A DNA stretch of 64,000 bases from JAFNAG01 sp050011535. GTDB taxonomy: Bacteria > Acidobacteriota > UBA6911. Location of the stretch: NCBI GenBank assembly GCA_050011535.1, contig JBEKIX010000008.1, positions 16,443 through 80,442 on the forward strand. The letters run 5' to 3'. The notes under the pieces are model-generated. The model was given only the letters and a program-made list of their open reading frames with translations, had not been told where the DNA came from and made no database searches. Positions 52,981 through 62,096 of the stretch are shown piece after piece (the first letter of the stretch is position 1; every line of letters begins with the position of its first letter). Position numbers and translations under genes: made by a program.

Positions 52981-53297
52981 ACCTTGGCGCGTTTACGGCG
53001 CTTGGTCTTTTCCGGTGCTTGCTGCTTGAGCTGGGCGAGGAGTTCTTCGGCCGGCCGGGTATGACCGGCAACGTAGTCTTTGTGGCTCTCGGCGATGAAT
53101 TCCTTGACCGTGGGATTCTGGAGTTCCAAATAGTCCTCCAGTTCATCGGCATCCATGATGCCAACAACAGGGATGCCGTCTTTCTCCAAAATGAAGTACT
53201 CATTGTTGAGGTGCGCGCGCTTAGCCAACTGGCCGAGATTGATACGCGCTTTGGTAATGGGAATGCGACTTACCACAAGGCTGGCGGGTTTTCTCAA
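52977..53297 (-). CDS. Phd/YefM-family antitoxin
   Basis: The 106-residue protein begins VSRIPITKARINLGQLAKRAHLNNEYFILEKDGIPVVGIM, the Phd/YefM DNA-binding fold, and ends in a Lys/Arg-rich tail. The start is a TTG at 53297 with AAGGAG six bases upstream on the minus strand. It is co-transcribed with the toxin and probably represses the promoter through the TTGATTAA repeats at 53315-53332. Confidence 0.85.
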   Translation of the reverse strand: MRKPASLVVSRIPITKARINLGQLAKRAHLNNEYFILEKDGIPVVGIMDADELEDYLELQNPTVKEFIAESHKDYVAGHTRPAEELLAQLKQQAPEKTKRRKRAKV

Positions 53298-53360
53298 GGA
53301 GATCTCCTTGCTAATTGATTAACGTTGATTAAAGTATGGCAGACAGGCTGGAAATGTCAA
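53295..53360 (-). promoter_or_regulatory. promoter and operator of the toxin-antitoxin operon
   Basis: On the minus strand a -35 TTGACA (53355-53360) and a -10 TACTTT (53331-53336) are 18 bp apart. Two direct repeats, TTGATTAA on the plus strand at 53315-53322 and 53325-53332 with a 10-bp period, overlap the -10 and start site. A 16-bp perfect palindrome (53295-53310) then covers the ribosome binding site and TTG start. Confidence 0.65.
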
Positions 53361-53450
53361 GTCAGCAGGCGACAGACACCCCGAAATTTTGGTAGTATCC
53401 TTCGGCAACCAGCAGAACTCACAATTCTGTGACATTACGGGGGGATAAAC

Positions 53451-55856
53451 ATGCGACCAAGAGTTCTCTTTGGGGTCGTCCTGGCAGGTTGCATCGCCGG
53501 TATGTCGTCCGCCGCGGCGCAGCAGCCGCGCGCGCTCAGTGCCGCGGATTATGCGCACGCCGAGAAGTTCCTCGCGCAAAACCTCACGCAGCTTGTCATC
53601 GGCGGCAGCGTCTTCCCGAACTGGCTCTCGAACGAACGCTTCTGGTACCGCAGCCAGACCGCCGCCGGATACGAGTTCATCCTTGTCGATCCGGCGAAGC
53701 GGTCGCGCGCGCCGGCGTTCGATCATGCCAGGCTCGCGGCAGCGCTCTCCTCCGCCGCAAATGAGAAGTACGACGCGCACCAGCTTCCCTTCCAGACGAT
53801 CGAATTCTCAGAGGATGGAACTTCGGTTTCATTTAACGTCGGGACCCACCGGTGGTCGTGCGATGTCCAGGGGAACGAGTGTGCCGCATCCGGCGACGCC
53901 GCCATTGCGCGCGGCGCGGCTCCCGGAGGGCGGGGCGGGGGCCGCGGCGGTCAGGGTGGCGGGGGCGGACGCGGCGGCGCCGCGGGAAATGCCGTGCCCT
54001 CACCGGACGGGAAGCGGGCCGTCTTCATTCGCGACTGGAACCTCTGGATTCGCGACGTGGCCACAGGCCAGGAGAGGCAGCTCACCACCGACGGCGTGAA
54101 GTACTTCGGCTACGCCACCGATAATGCCGGATGGTCGAGCAGCGACCGCGCGATTGTCCTCTGGTCGCCCGATTCCAGGAAGATCGCAACCTACCAGCAG
54201 GACGAACGCGAGGTCGGCGAAATGTACCTCGTCAGCACACCCGTCAACCCCGTGGGTCACCCCACCCTTCGAATTTCGAAGTTCCCGCTGCCGGGAGACC
54301 CGGTCATGGCGATGCTCCATCGCGTCATCATCGACGCCGACTCGGGGCGCGTCGTCCGACTTCAGATGCCGCCGGACTACCACCGCGCCACCCTCGGCGA
54401 CAATTTCAGCCTGCGCGATATGCAGTGGAGCCCGGATACCTCCCAGCTCGCTTTCATCTCCACCACGCGCGACCACAAGCAGGCTACACTGCGCGTCGCG
54501 GACGCCGCGAGTGGCTCAGTGCGCACGGTTCTCGATGAGAAGGTGGCGACACAGTACGAATCCAGGATCGGTTGCCAGGTGCTCTGGGCCACCAACGAGT
54601 TTCTCTGGTATTCGGAGCGCGACAACTGGGGACACATCTACCTGTATGATTGGAACACAGGAAAGCTCAAGAACCAGATTACAACCGGTGAAGGCCCCGT
54701 GATTCAACTGGTACGCCTCGATCAAAAAACCCGGATCCTCTGGTTCGAGGCGCAGGGCCGTGAGAAAGGCGAGGATCCATATTTCCGGCACCTCTATCGC
54801 ATCAACATGGACGGGAAGAACTATGTGTCGCTCACCCCGGATGAAGGCGACCATACAGCCCAACTCTCAGCTTCCGGCCGGACCATTATCGACACCTACT
54901 CCAAGCCCGATGTGCCGCCGGTGGTCGCGCTCCGCGACGGGGACGGGAAACTCATACTGCCGCTCGAGAAGGCTGACATCTCCAAGCTCCTGGCCATGGG
55001 TTGGAAGCCGCCGATCGCGGTCAAGATGACGGCGCACGACGGCAAGACGGACATTTACGGGTTGATGTTCCACCCGACCAACTTCGATCCGTCGAAGAAA
55101 TATCCAATCGTCAACAACGTCTATCCCGGCCCGCAGACGGGAAGCACCGGCAGCCGCTCCTTTAGTGCCGCGCGCGGAGACCGGCAGGCGCTCGCCGAAT
55201 TAGGATTTATCGTGGTGACGATCGACGGCATGGGCACCCCGGGCCGCTCGAAGGCTTTCCAGGACGCCTACTATGGCGCCATGGGCCGCGACAATACCAT
55301 TCCAGACCAGATCGCTGGCATGAAGGAGCTCGCGCAGAAGTATCCCTGGATCGACATCGACCACGCCGGCATCTGGGGCCATTCCGGCGGCGGTTTCGCC
55401 ACAACCACCGCCATGTTCCGATTCCCCGACTTCTTCAAGGTTGGTATAGCCGAGTCCGGCAACCACGACCAGCGCGTCAATGAGGACGATTGGGGAGAGC
55501 GGTACCAAGGCCTGGTGGTGCGCAACGCGGACGGAACGGACAACTACGATGCCGAGGCCAACGAGAATTTCGCCAAGAACCTCAAGGGCCACCTGCTCCT
55601 CGCGCATGGGACCATGGACACCAACGTGCCGCCGTATCAGACGCTCATGATCGTGGACGCGCTGATCAAGGCGAACAAGGATTTCGATCTTCTGCTGCTT
55701 CCCAATCAGAACCACGGTTACGGCAGCGCGTCGGCGTACATGATGCGACGGCGCTGGGATTATTTCGTGAAGTGGCTCCTCGGCGCCGAGCCGCCCAAGG
55801 AATATCAGATGCAGCAGCCGACAGGCGGCCGCGGAGGAATGCCTCCGAACCATTGA
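53451..55856 (+). CDS. secreted dipeptidyl-peptidase IV-like prolyl oligopeptidase (S9B)
   Basis: The 801-residue protein has a signal peptide (residues 1-23, ending SAAAQ), an N-terminal beta-propeller region and a C-terminal alpha/beta hydrolase domain. The catalytic triad is S645 in GHSGGGF, D723 in GTMDTNVP and H755 in NQNHGYG. A Gly/Arg-rich insert (about residues 160-182) lies in the propeller, a habit of acidobacterial S9 proteins. It likely cleaves dipeptides from peptides in the periplasm or outside. GGGGGG precedes the ATG. Confidence 0.92.
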   Translation: MRPRVLFGVVLAGCIAGMSSAAAQQPRALSAADYAHAEKFLAQNLTQLVIGGSVFPNWLSNERFWYRSQTAAGYEFILVDPAKRSRAPAFDHARLAAALSSAANEKYDAHQLPFQTIEFSEDGTSVSFNVGTHRWSCDVQGNECAASGDAAIARGAAPGGRGGGRGGQGGGGGRGGAAGNAVPSPDGKRAVFIRDWNLWIRDVATGQERQLTTDGVKYFGYATDNAGWSSSDRAIVLWSPDSRKIATYQQDEREVGEMYLVSTPVNPVGHPTLRISKFPLPGDPVMAMLHRVIIDADSGRVVRLQMPPDYHRATLGDNFSLRDMQWSPDTSQLAFISTTRDHKQATLRVADAASGSVRTVLDEKVATQYESRIGCQVLWATNEFLWYSERDNWGHIYLYDWNTGKLKNQITTGEGPVIQLVRLDQKTRILWFEAQGREKGEDPYFRHLYRINMDGKNYVSLTPDEGDHTAQLSASGRTIIDTYSKPDVPPVVALRDGDGKLILPLEKADISKLLAMGWKPPIAVKMTAHDGKTDIYGLMFHPTNFDPSKKYPIVNNVYPGPQTGSTGSRSFSAARGDRQALAELGFIVVTIDGMGTPGRSKAFQDAYYGAMGRDNTIPDQIAGMKELAQKYPWIDIDHAGIWGHSGGGFATTTAMFRFPDFFKVGIAESGNHDQRVNEDDWGERYQGLVVRNADGTDNYDAEANENFAKNLKGHLLLAHGTMDTNVPPYQTLMIVDALIKANKDFDLLLLPNQNHGYGSASAYMMRRRWDYFVKWLLGAEPPKEYQMQQPTGGRGGMPPNH

Positions 55857-55994
55857 GATCGAGGCTATCTGATTGCCTCAATCTCTCTGGGTCATTGAGT
55901 GTTGAACCGGAGGGTCGTTGCAGTGCGCCCTAGGCCGTCTATGCGCTGTGCCTAGCCGGTCGGCGCACTTTGCCCCATGCGGACGGTTCTCTTT

Positions 55995-56394
55995 GCCCCG
56001 GAGGGGCAGAGAGACAGTAGCCGGGGGCGGCGCCGCTCTGCGGCTTGCCCCCGGTTGGTCATGCGATGACAGATAGCCCTCCTAAGCACGACAGACGGTG
56101 TCCACATCACCATAGATATCGCTCGTCAAAATCAATGCCGCTTTGGCGCAGAAGAATCCGATTTTAGTTCCAGCATAATCTCAGCCAGACAGTGAGTCGC
56201 TTTGAGACTGGCCAGAATGTGAATATGGTCGGTAGCCCCTCCGATGGTTTCCGCAATCGCTCCCAATCCTCGAAGGATGCCGCCCAGATAGGCGTGTAGT
56301 GTGGCCTCTGGCCGGGGCTCTTTAATGGCGGGCATACCTTACCCCGGGCGGCGCTTCGCTTGCCCGGAGCTACTGTCTCTGACCCCTCCGGGGC
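55995..56394. mobile_element. REP/RAYT-type element: transposase relic between inverted REP-like ends
   Basis: Ends at 55995-56021 and 56369-56394 are near-perfect inverted copies (26-27 bp; left starts GCCCCGGAGGGGC). Each is followed inward by a GC-rich hairpin: CCGGGGGC/GCCCCCGG at 56021-56054, and CCGGGC/GCCCGG at 56344-56367. Between them lies a minus-strand remnant of a REP-associated tyrosine transposase. The 400-bp layout is like a REPIN with an internal RAYT gene. Confidence 0.72.
56132..56335 (-). pseudogene. relic of IS200-like / REP-associated Y1 transposase (RAYT)
   Basis: The 67-residue frame includes HAYLGGILRGLGAIAETIGGATDHIHILASL then KATHCLAEIMLELK, the middle of the Y1 transposase family including the HUH-type DHIHIL. 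The N-terminal about 30 residues and the C-terminal catalytic part with the Tyr are missing, so it cannot be active. It lies between two inverted REP-like ends. Confidence 0.82.
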
Positions 56395-56487
56395 GGGGCG
56401 TTTGGTCTGCTCGGGAGACTGTTGTTCTCCTCGGGGGTTAGCGCGTAGAGGGGAGTGTATTACCGCTAAAGTGCATTACGGGAGTCG

Positions 56488-58179
56488 CTACCTGGGCGGG
56501 CGCGACTTCGGGGATGAAGGCGCGGGAGGCAGATTGAATAACAGGATCGTATAGCCAATCCTGGCTGCGGGCTCTAGACCTGCCAGCCATCGGTTACAGT
56601 CCCAGTGCATGGCAGTCGCGCTGACTGCAATCGGTTCGTTGCTTCGCAGCGCCAAAACCGGGTCACAGGGAAGGGGATCATAGGATATCCCATAGTGCCC
56701 CGGATCGGCGGTTCCAAAATAGCTCAACTGTATACGCCGGATATCGTGTTCCCTAAGGTATTTTCCCAGGCTTCCGAGTTCCTGTCCCCAGTCAAAGTCC
56801 GATTCGTCCAGAATATTCAAGCCGTTCTCGGGTCCGCCGCTCAGTTCGTTGAAGTAAGCCAGGTAATGCGGTGCGATCGACAGGCAGCTTCCGGCATACC
56901 ATAAGGCCAATACCGCCAACCCCAGCGTAAACCGGCGAAACCTCCTCGCATGGAGAATCACGGCTTGGCTCACCCAAAGAAACAGCAAGGGATAAATGGG
57001 CAGGATGTAGCGAATCCCACGGCTGACCCGGGTGACACTAAAATACCCAAAAAAAATCACCACGGGCACAAGCAGCACCCACTCGAGCGCCCGATGGTTC
57101 CCTCCTTTGCAGCGAAACATCAGGGCGGCCGCGATCAGCAACAGAAGCGGGACGGGCGACTTGGTAAGAAAGGCCACGACATAGTAGAGGAAGAACCCGT
57201 GACTTTGCACTTTTCCCAACATGAAATATCGGAACCCGTTCTCCAATACCGTGTACTGCATGTCCACGCCCACGACATAGGCTCGCGGCAGCGGCGACGG
57301 GATCCAACGCAGAATGCCGGTCGCGGCCACACTCTGAAATAGATGGCTCCTGAACGCCACACCGTCGAGAAACCGGAAGGTTCCCGTAAAAAAGTACCCG
57401 GCGTCGACAACCAGAATGGCAGCCAGAAAGAGAATCGCAAGATGGCGCAATCGAGGGTTTCCGCCGGCGGCAGAATCACGCGGCTGGCGATTGGAAATGG
57501 CCTGAACGCAGACAATCACTGCGACCGCGAGTGCGGACAAGATTCCCGTGTACTTCGAGAGCAGCGTCAAGCCAAGCGCCAAACCGGCCAGGAGCATATT
57601 CGCAGGCGCGGGCCGCTTGAGATATCGCCACAGAGCATAAAATGTGAGCGTGGAAAAACAGGTCAGACACAGGTCGGGAGTAATCAGCGCCGCGTTGCTC
57701 AACATTGCCGGGCTGAATGCATAGAGAAAAAGCGCGAACAGACCGACGGCGGACCCGCCGACCTGCCATCCCCAGACCAGGACCAGCAAGCCGAGGAATA
57801 CAGCCAACACAAGAATCGGAACCCGGGCAAGATGCAACAGACAATCATCGGGAGATGCTGCCATCAGCGCTCGCCCGCGCGCGTTGATGTCGTTTGTGTC
57901 AAACGAGCGGAAGTCGATCGCGACGAAACCAAGGGCGGCGTTTTGCAGATAGTAAGAAAGCGGCGGGTGGAGCAAAGCGTCGGGCAGGTCCCAGCGGCAG
58001 GCCCGGATCAGGTAGCGCCCCATGCCAAGGTAATGCGTCTCATCGCCTGTGCTCGACATCTCGCGCAGGGCTATCGCCCCCTGCATGGTAAACGCCAGCA
58101 ATAATAGGATGGCAAGGACCTTTCGCAGATGTTCGGGAGGGTTCCGCCACGAATTCCAGGCAAGTGCATCGAAGCGCAT
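56488..58179 (-). CDS. GT39/ArnT-like membrane glycosyltransferase
   Basis: The 563-residue polytopic GT-C protein has about eleven membrane helices. The first loop carries STGDETHYLGMGRYL with the acidic pair typical of the PMT/ArnT family, followed by HPPLSYYLQN. The C-terminal periplasmic part contains LDESDFDWGQELGSLGKYL. The family uses polyprenyl-phosphate sugars; the target is unknown. The frame is open to 58395, but AGGAAAG lies six bases before ATG 58179. ATG 58212 is an alternative. It is divergent from the M1 peptidase gene. Confidence 0.8.
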   Translation of the reverse strand: MRFDALAWNSWRNPPEHLRKVLAILLLLAFTMQGAIALREMSSTGDETHYLGMGRYLIRACRWDLPDALLHPPLSYYLQNAALGFVAIDFRSFDTNDINARGRALMAASPDDCLLHLARVPILVLAVFLGLLVLVWGWQVGGSAVGLFALFLYAFSPAMLSNAALITPDLCLTCFSTLTFYALWRYLKRPAPANMLLAGLALGLTLLSKYTGILSALAVAVIVCVQAISNRQPRDSAAGGNPRLRHLAILFLAAILVVDAGYFFTGTFRFLDGVAFRSHLFQSVAATGILRWIPSPLPRAYVVGVDMQYTVLENGFRYFMLGKVQSHGFFLYYVVAFLTKSPVPLLLLIAAALMFRCKGGNHRALEWVLLVPVVIFFGYFSVTRVSRGIRYILPIYPLLFLWVSQAVILHARRFRRFTLGLAVLALWYAGSCLSIAPHYLAYFNELSGGPENGLNILDESDFDWGQELGSLGKYLREHDIRRIQLSYFGTADPGHYGISYDPLPCDPVLALRSNEPIAVSATAMHWDCNRWLAGLEPAARIGYTILLFNLPPAPSSPKSRPPR

Positions 58180-58339
58180 GCAGGGCTTTCCTGTGAGCGC
58201 TTCATTCTGCATTACCCATGACGGCCTGGCAATGCTTTTGTTGCGTGGTTTTGCGGGGAGAGCAAAGCGGCGACGTTGTGCTACACTGGCGCGGAATCGA
58301 GGGAACTGAGGCACCGTTTGATCCTTCACGAGGCAGACC

Positions 58340-59983
58340 ATGACTGAAAGACCGGTGTTCAAACTTGCGTTTGCGACTCTGCTCTTCCTAAGCACACTGG
58401 CGTCCGCTCAAGCGCCCCAGCGCACGCCCACACCCACACAGGCCGACCTGCTGCGCGGCGCCTACGGGCCATATCGCGCCAATAATGACCTGCTCTTCTA
58501 TGATCTCCACATTCGCGTGGATCCAGCGAAGAAACTCATCAGCGGGAGCAACACGGTCCGCTTCAAGATGCTCAGGGATGACACCCGCATCCAGCTCGAC
58601 CTGGTTTCCACTCTGAACGTCGACAAGATCCTGATGGGCACGACTCCGCTGAAGTACACGCGCGAATTCAATGCCGTCTTCGTGGATTTTCCTGAGACGC
58701 TCCGGAAGGGAAAAATCTATTCGATCGATTTCCATTACTCCGGCAATCCGGCGGAAACCGGACGGTTCGGCGGCATCACTTTCAGAAAGGACCCTTCCGG
58801 CCACGATTGGATCAACACCGCCTGCCAGGGACCCGGCGCCATGGTCTGGTGGCCGAACAAAGAGCAACAACGCGATGAAGTGGAAAACATGCGTCTCAGC
58901 GTGGAGATTCCCAATAACCTCGTGGACGTCTCCAACGGGCGGCTCGCCGGCAAAACTGACCTCGGCGATGGCTACGCGCGATGGGATTGGATCATCCACT
59001 ATCCGATCAACAACTACTGCGTCTCGCTGAACATAGGCAACTACACCCACTTCAGCGACATGCTGGGTGACTTGACGCTCGATTTCTACTGCCTCCCGGA
59101 GAGTCTGGAGAAAGCCAGGAAACAATTCGCGCAGGCAAAATCGATGCTGCAGTGCTATCAGAAATACTTCGGCGAGTATCCGTTCAAGAAGGATGGCTAC
59201 AAACTGATTGAGGCGCCGTATTCCGGAATGGAGCATCAGACTGCCGTCACGTACGGCAACCACTTTGCCAACGGATATCTCGAGCGCGACTGGACCGGCG
59301 TCGGCGTCAGCACTAAGTTTGACTTCATCATCATTCACGAGAGCGCGCATGAGTGGTTCGGCAACAGCATCACGGCGGCGGACGTAGCCGACGAATGGAT
59401 CCACGAGGGTTGGGCCACATACGCCGAGGTTGTGTATGTCGAGTACATGTTCGGCCATGAAGACGCCATCAAGTACGTCAACGGTTACAAGTCCCACGTC
59501 CGGAACCAGCAGCCGATTATCGGGCCGCGCGACGTGAATTACACGGCGCCGCAGGACATGTACTTCAAAGGCGCGCTGTTCCTCAACACTCTTCGCAGCG
59601 TACTCGACAACGATGCCCGCTGGTGGAAGCTCGTGCGCGATTTTTACGGTCACTTCAAGTATCAGGACATCCTGACGGAAGACGTCGTGAAGTTTTTCAA
59701 CGCAAGAACCGGAATGAACCTGACGCCGGTTTTCGATCAGTACCTCCGCCACACGGCCATCCCGACGCTCGAATTGCAGTTCAACGAGCAAGCCGGCACC
59801 GTCGCCTACCGATGGAAAGTCGATGAAAAGGATTTCGGGCTGCCGATCAAAGTCGGGAGAAGGAATCAATGGCAGACCCTCCGGCCCACGACGGAATGGA
59901 AGACGATGAAATCGGGACTTAAGAAGGATGAGTTCGAAGTGGCAACCGATCTGTATTACGTCAACGTCGCCAAAAGCAACTGA
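58340..59983 (+). CDS. secreted M1-family zinc metallopeptidase
   Basis: The 547-residue protein has a signal peptide (about residues 1-23, ending LASAQ). The N-terminal beta domain is followed by the catalytic domain with GMEHQTAV (GxMEN-like), zinc site H333-E334-xx-H337 in IHESAHEWFGN, and E356 as third ligand (18 residues later, WIHEGWATY). It lacks the long C-terminal helical domain of classic aminopeptidase N, as in several short bacterial M1 peptidases. Probably a periplasmic aminopeptidase. Confidence 0.92.
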   Translation: MTERPVFKLAFATLLFLSTLASAQAPQRTPTPTQADLLRGAYGPYRANNDLLFYDLHIRVDPAKKLISGSNTVRFKMLRDDTRIQLDLVSTLNVDKILMGTTPLKYTREFNAVFVDFPETLRKGKIYSIDFHYSGNPAETGRFGGITFRKDPSGHDWINTACQGPGAMVWWPNKEQQRDEVENMRLSVEIPNNLVDVSNGRLAGKTDLGDGYARWDWIIHYPINNYCVSLNIGNYTHFSDMLGDLTLDFYCLPESLEKARKQFAQAKSMLQCYQKYFGEYPFKKDGYKLIEAPYSGMEHQTAVTYGNHFANGYLERDWTGVGVSTKFDFIIIHESAHEWFGNSITAADVADEWIHEGWATYAEVVYVEYMFGHEDAIKYVNGYKSHVRNQQPIIGPRDVNYTAPQDMYFKGALFLNTLRSVLDNDARWWKLVRDFYGHFKYQDILTEDVVKFFNARTGMNLTPVFDQYLRHTAIPTLELQFNEQAGTVAYRWKVDEKDFGLPIKVGRRNQWQTLRPTTEWKTMKSGLKKDEFEVATDLYYVNVAKSN

Positions 59984-60404
59984 AGTCGGCCAGTTTCCGA
60001 TTGAAATATCGTTATTGCCGGATCAATCTAGTGTAGGACTTGAGAGCGCCCTTGCCCTCATTCCGCTCTCGGTAAAAATAGTTTGATTGAGATTGCGTCA
60101 CCAAGGGTCTGCCACGGAATAACAGGCCCACTTTGCTGATGGCCCCCAGGCTCGCTGGCAAGGCGCGAGCGACGAGCATACCCGGGGCGGTATGTAAGGA
60201 GCGAGCAACACAGCCAGCGAGCCTGCGGGCCGCAGCCCGGAGGGGCGCGGCGGCGGGCGGGCATCTGCTGCGTTGCCGCTCCTCGACGATGTCACCACAT
60301 CGCCTGCGTCGCGGCGCCTTGCATCTGCCCGCCCGGCGCTCGCGCCAAAGTGGACCTGTTATTCCGTGACAGACCCTAATCCGAGGCCATCCAAGGAGGC
60401 GACT
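59984..60404. other. 421-bp intergenic region holding a MITE-like element
   Basis: No gene is supported. The first about 120 bp show nothing defined. The MITE-like element at 60104-60377 fills most of the rest, and the PLD-like gene's ribosome binding site (AAGGAGG) follows it directly. Confidence 0.7.
60104..60377. mobile_element. MITE-like palindromic element (274 bp)
   Basis: Terminal inverted repeats of 32 bp with two mismatches (60104-60135 and 60346-60377; left starts AGGGTCTGCC) bound the element. Inside are two hairpins: GGCTCGCTGG/CCAGCGAGCC (60149-60158, 60214-60223) and GGGCGGGCA/TGCCCGCCC (60255-60263, 60326-60334). There is no coding frame. No target-site duplication is evident. 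The internal 'gagcgacgagcata' type sequence resembles short repeats known from other bacteria. Confidence 0.8.
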
Positions 60405-62096
60405 ATGGCGGGCACAATTAACGTTTCGGGCAACAATGGCGGTCTTTCCGCCAAGGCATATCGAGGCGACGGAGCGGTCATGCTGGCCTTCGACCTTGAC
60501 GAACACCTTACGCAGGATCTAGCCGGTTTTGCGGTCAAGGTCACACCGCCGAAAGGAAAGCCTTACTACCTTCCCAATCGGCTGAATTTCACTCAAGGGA
60601 TCCATTCCGCTACCAAGCCTGGTCAGCGCGTCTGGACCGCTTCCGACCAGGCTCCATTTCAGAAATTCCGCTGGGTTCATTTCCCGCCGGATGATGCCGA
60701 GGTGAGTTATACCTATACCGTCCAGGCGATGTATTTCCAGAAAAGTGATGGTCTTAAGCAAGGGCCGTCCGTAGACATTGGATTGGATGTCGGATACTTC
60801 AATAGCGGAAGTATGGAAATGGGCTTCACACGCGGCTACATGTCCTCGCAGGCATACGCCACCAAATTCAAGAATGCGCCGTTTCGCCCCGCCGGCGCGA
60901 AGCAGCTCGTGTATCAGACCGCGCCCTACGCCGCACAGTACGTGTGGCTGGGGTATCACGCGCGCAAAATGGTTTTTGATTTCCTCAATGAGTGCATCAA
61001 CGACAAGTCAATCACCGTCGACTTGTTTGCCTATGACCTGGATGAGCCCGACTTTGTCACCGGCTTGACCAAGCTTGGCTCCAGGCTGAGGGCTTTCCTC
61101 GATAACGCCCCACTGCACACCAAGCCCGGCGCGCTCGAACCGGAAGCCAAGGCCATGCTGCAGCAGTCCGCGGGGCAGGGTAATGTGAAAACGGGCCACT
61201 TCAAGCGCTTCGCGCATTGCAAAGTCCTGATCCAGAAAAAGGATGGGAAACCGGTGAAAGTGCTGACGGGCTCGGCGAATTTTTCCGTGCGCGGACTTTA
61301 CGTTCAGTCGAACAACGTCCTGATCTTCGACGACCCCGGCACGGCCGGGCTCTATGAGTCGGCGTTCAACCAGGCGTTCAACGACGCTACCGCATCGCAG
61401 GCGGGGTTCCCGAACTCTCCCATCGCCAAACAGTGGTTTGACATCAAGCAACCGGGTCTGCCTCCATTCTCGGTTTGTTTTTCGCCGCACACGTCGGATG
61501 CAATCTCGCTCACTAAAGTCGCGCAGGAAATTGCCATGGCCGACAGCTCGGTGCTTTTCGCGGTCATGGAGCTAGTAGGCGGCGGCGAGGTGCTCCAGGA
61601 GTTGCAGAAGGTCCCCTCGAGAACCAATGTTTTCTCTTATGGCGTCACTCAATCCACAACGGGGCTGAACCTCTACAAGCCGGGTTCAGCGACCGGGCTG
61701 CTGGTGCCGTTCAGTTTTCTTGATAAGCAGGTGCCGCCGCCCTTCGCTCAGGAATTCAGCGGCGGCATGGGACAGGTCATTCACGACAAGTTCGTGGTGG
61801 TGGATTTCAACGATTCAGAACCGGTGGTGTTTACGGGTTCCTCCAACCTGTCTTCGGGAGGCGAGGTGAGCAACGGCGACAACCTGCTGGCCATATATGA
61901 TCGTGCCACAGCCACGGCCTATGGTGTGGAGGCCATCAAGATGGTGGATCATTATCATTTTCGCGCCGTGATGCAAAGCGCGACCAAGGCCAATCCCCTC
62001 CTGCTTCAAACGGGCGGCGCGACGACTCCGTGGTGGAAATCTTACTATAATCCCGCCAACCTCAAGTACCACGAGCGCATGCTGTTCGTACGGTAA
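60405..62096 (+). CDS. phospholipase D-like domain protein
   Basis: The 563-residue protein has no signal peptide. About 170 N-terminal residues form a beta-rich region I cannot assign. Two PLD half-sites follow: H271-C-K in FAHCKVLI with TGSANFS downstream, and H460-D-K-x4-D in IHDKFVVVD with TGSSNLSSGG. The first site has Lys where the HKD Asp is expected, with an Asp two places later. Members are phosphodiesterases, lipases or nucleases; the substrate is unclear. AAGGAGG lies 8 bases before ATG 60405; the earlier frame runs inside the MITE. Confidence 0.82.
   Translation: MAGTINVSGNNGGLSAKAYRGDGAVMLAFDLDEHLTQDLAGFAVKVTPPKGKPYYLPNRLNFTQGIHSATKPGQRVWTASDQAPFQKFRWVHFPPDDAEVSYTYTVQAMYFQKSDGLKQGPSVDIGLDVGYFNSGSMEMGFTRGYMSSQAYATKFKNAPFRPAGAKQLVYQTAPYAAQYVWLGYHARKMVFDFLNECINDKSITVDLFAYDLDEPDFVTGLTKLGSRLRAFLDNAPLHTKPGALEPEAKAMLQQSAGQGNVKTGHFKRFAHCKVLIQKKDGKPVKVLTGSANFSVRGLYVQSNNVLIFDDPGTAGLYESAFNQAFNDATASQAGFPNSPIAKQWFDIKQPGLPPFSVCFSPHTSDAISLTKVAQEIAMADSSVLFAVMELVGGGEVLQELQKVPSRTNVFSYGVTQSTTGLNLYKPGSATGLLVPFSFLDKQVPPPFAQEFSGGMGQVIHDKFVVVDFNDSEPVVFTGSSNLSSGGEVSNGDNLLAIYDRATATAYGVEAIKMVDHYHFRAVMQSATKANPLLLQTGGATTPWWKSYYNPANLKYHERMLFVR

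Noticed and set aside
58388..59869. 493-residue minus-strand frame opposite the M1 peptidase
   Set aside because: Shadow frame; the opposite strand carries HExxH and a signal peptide.
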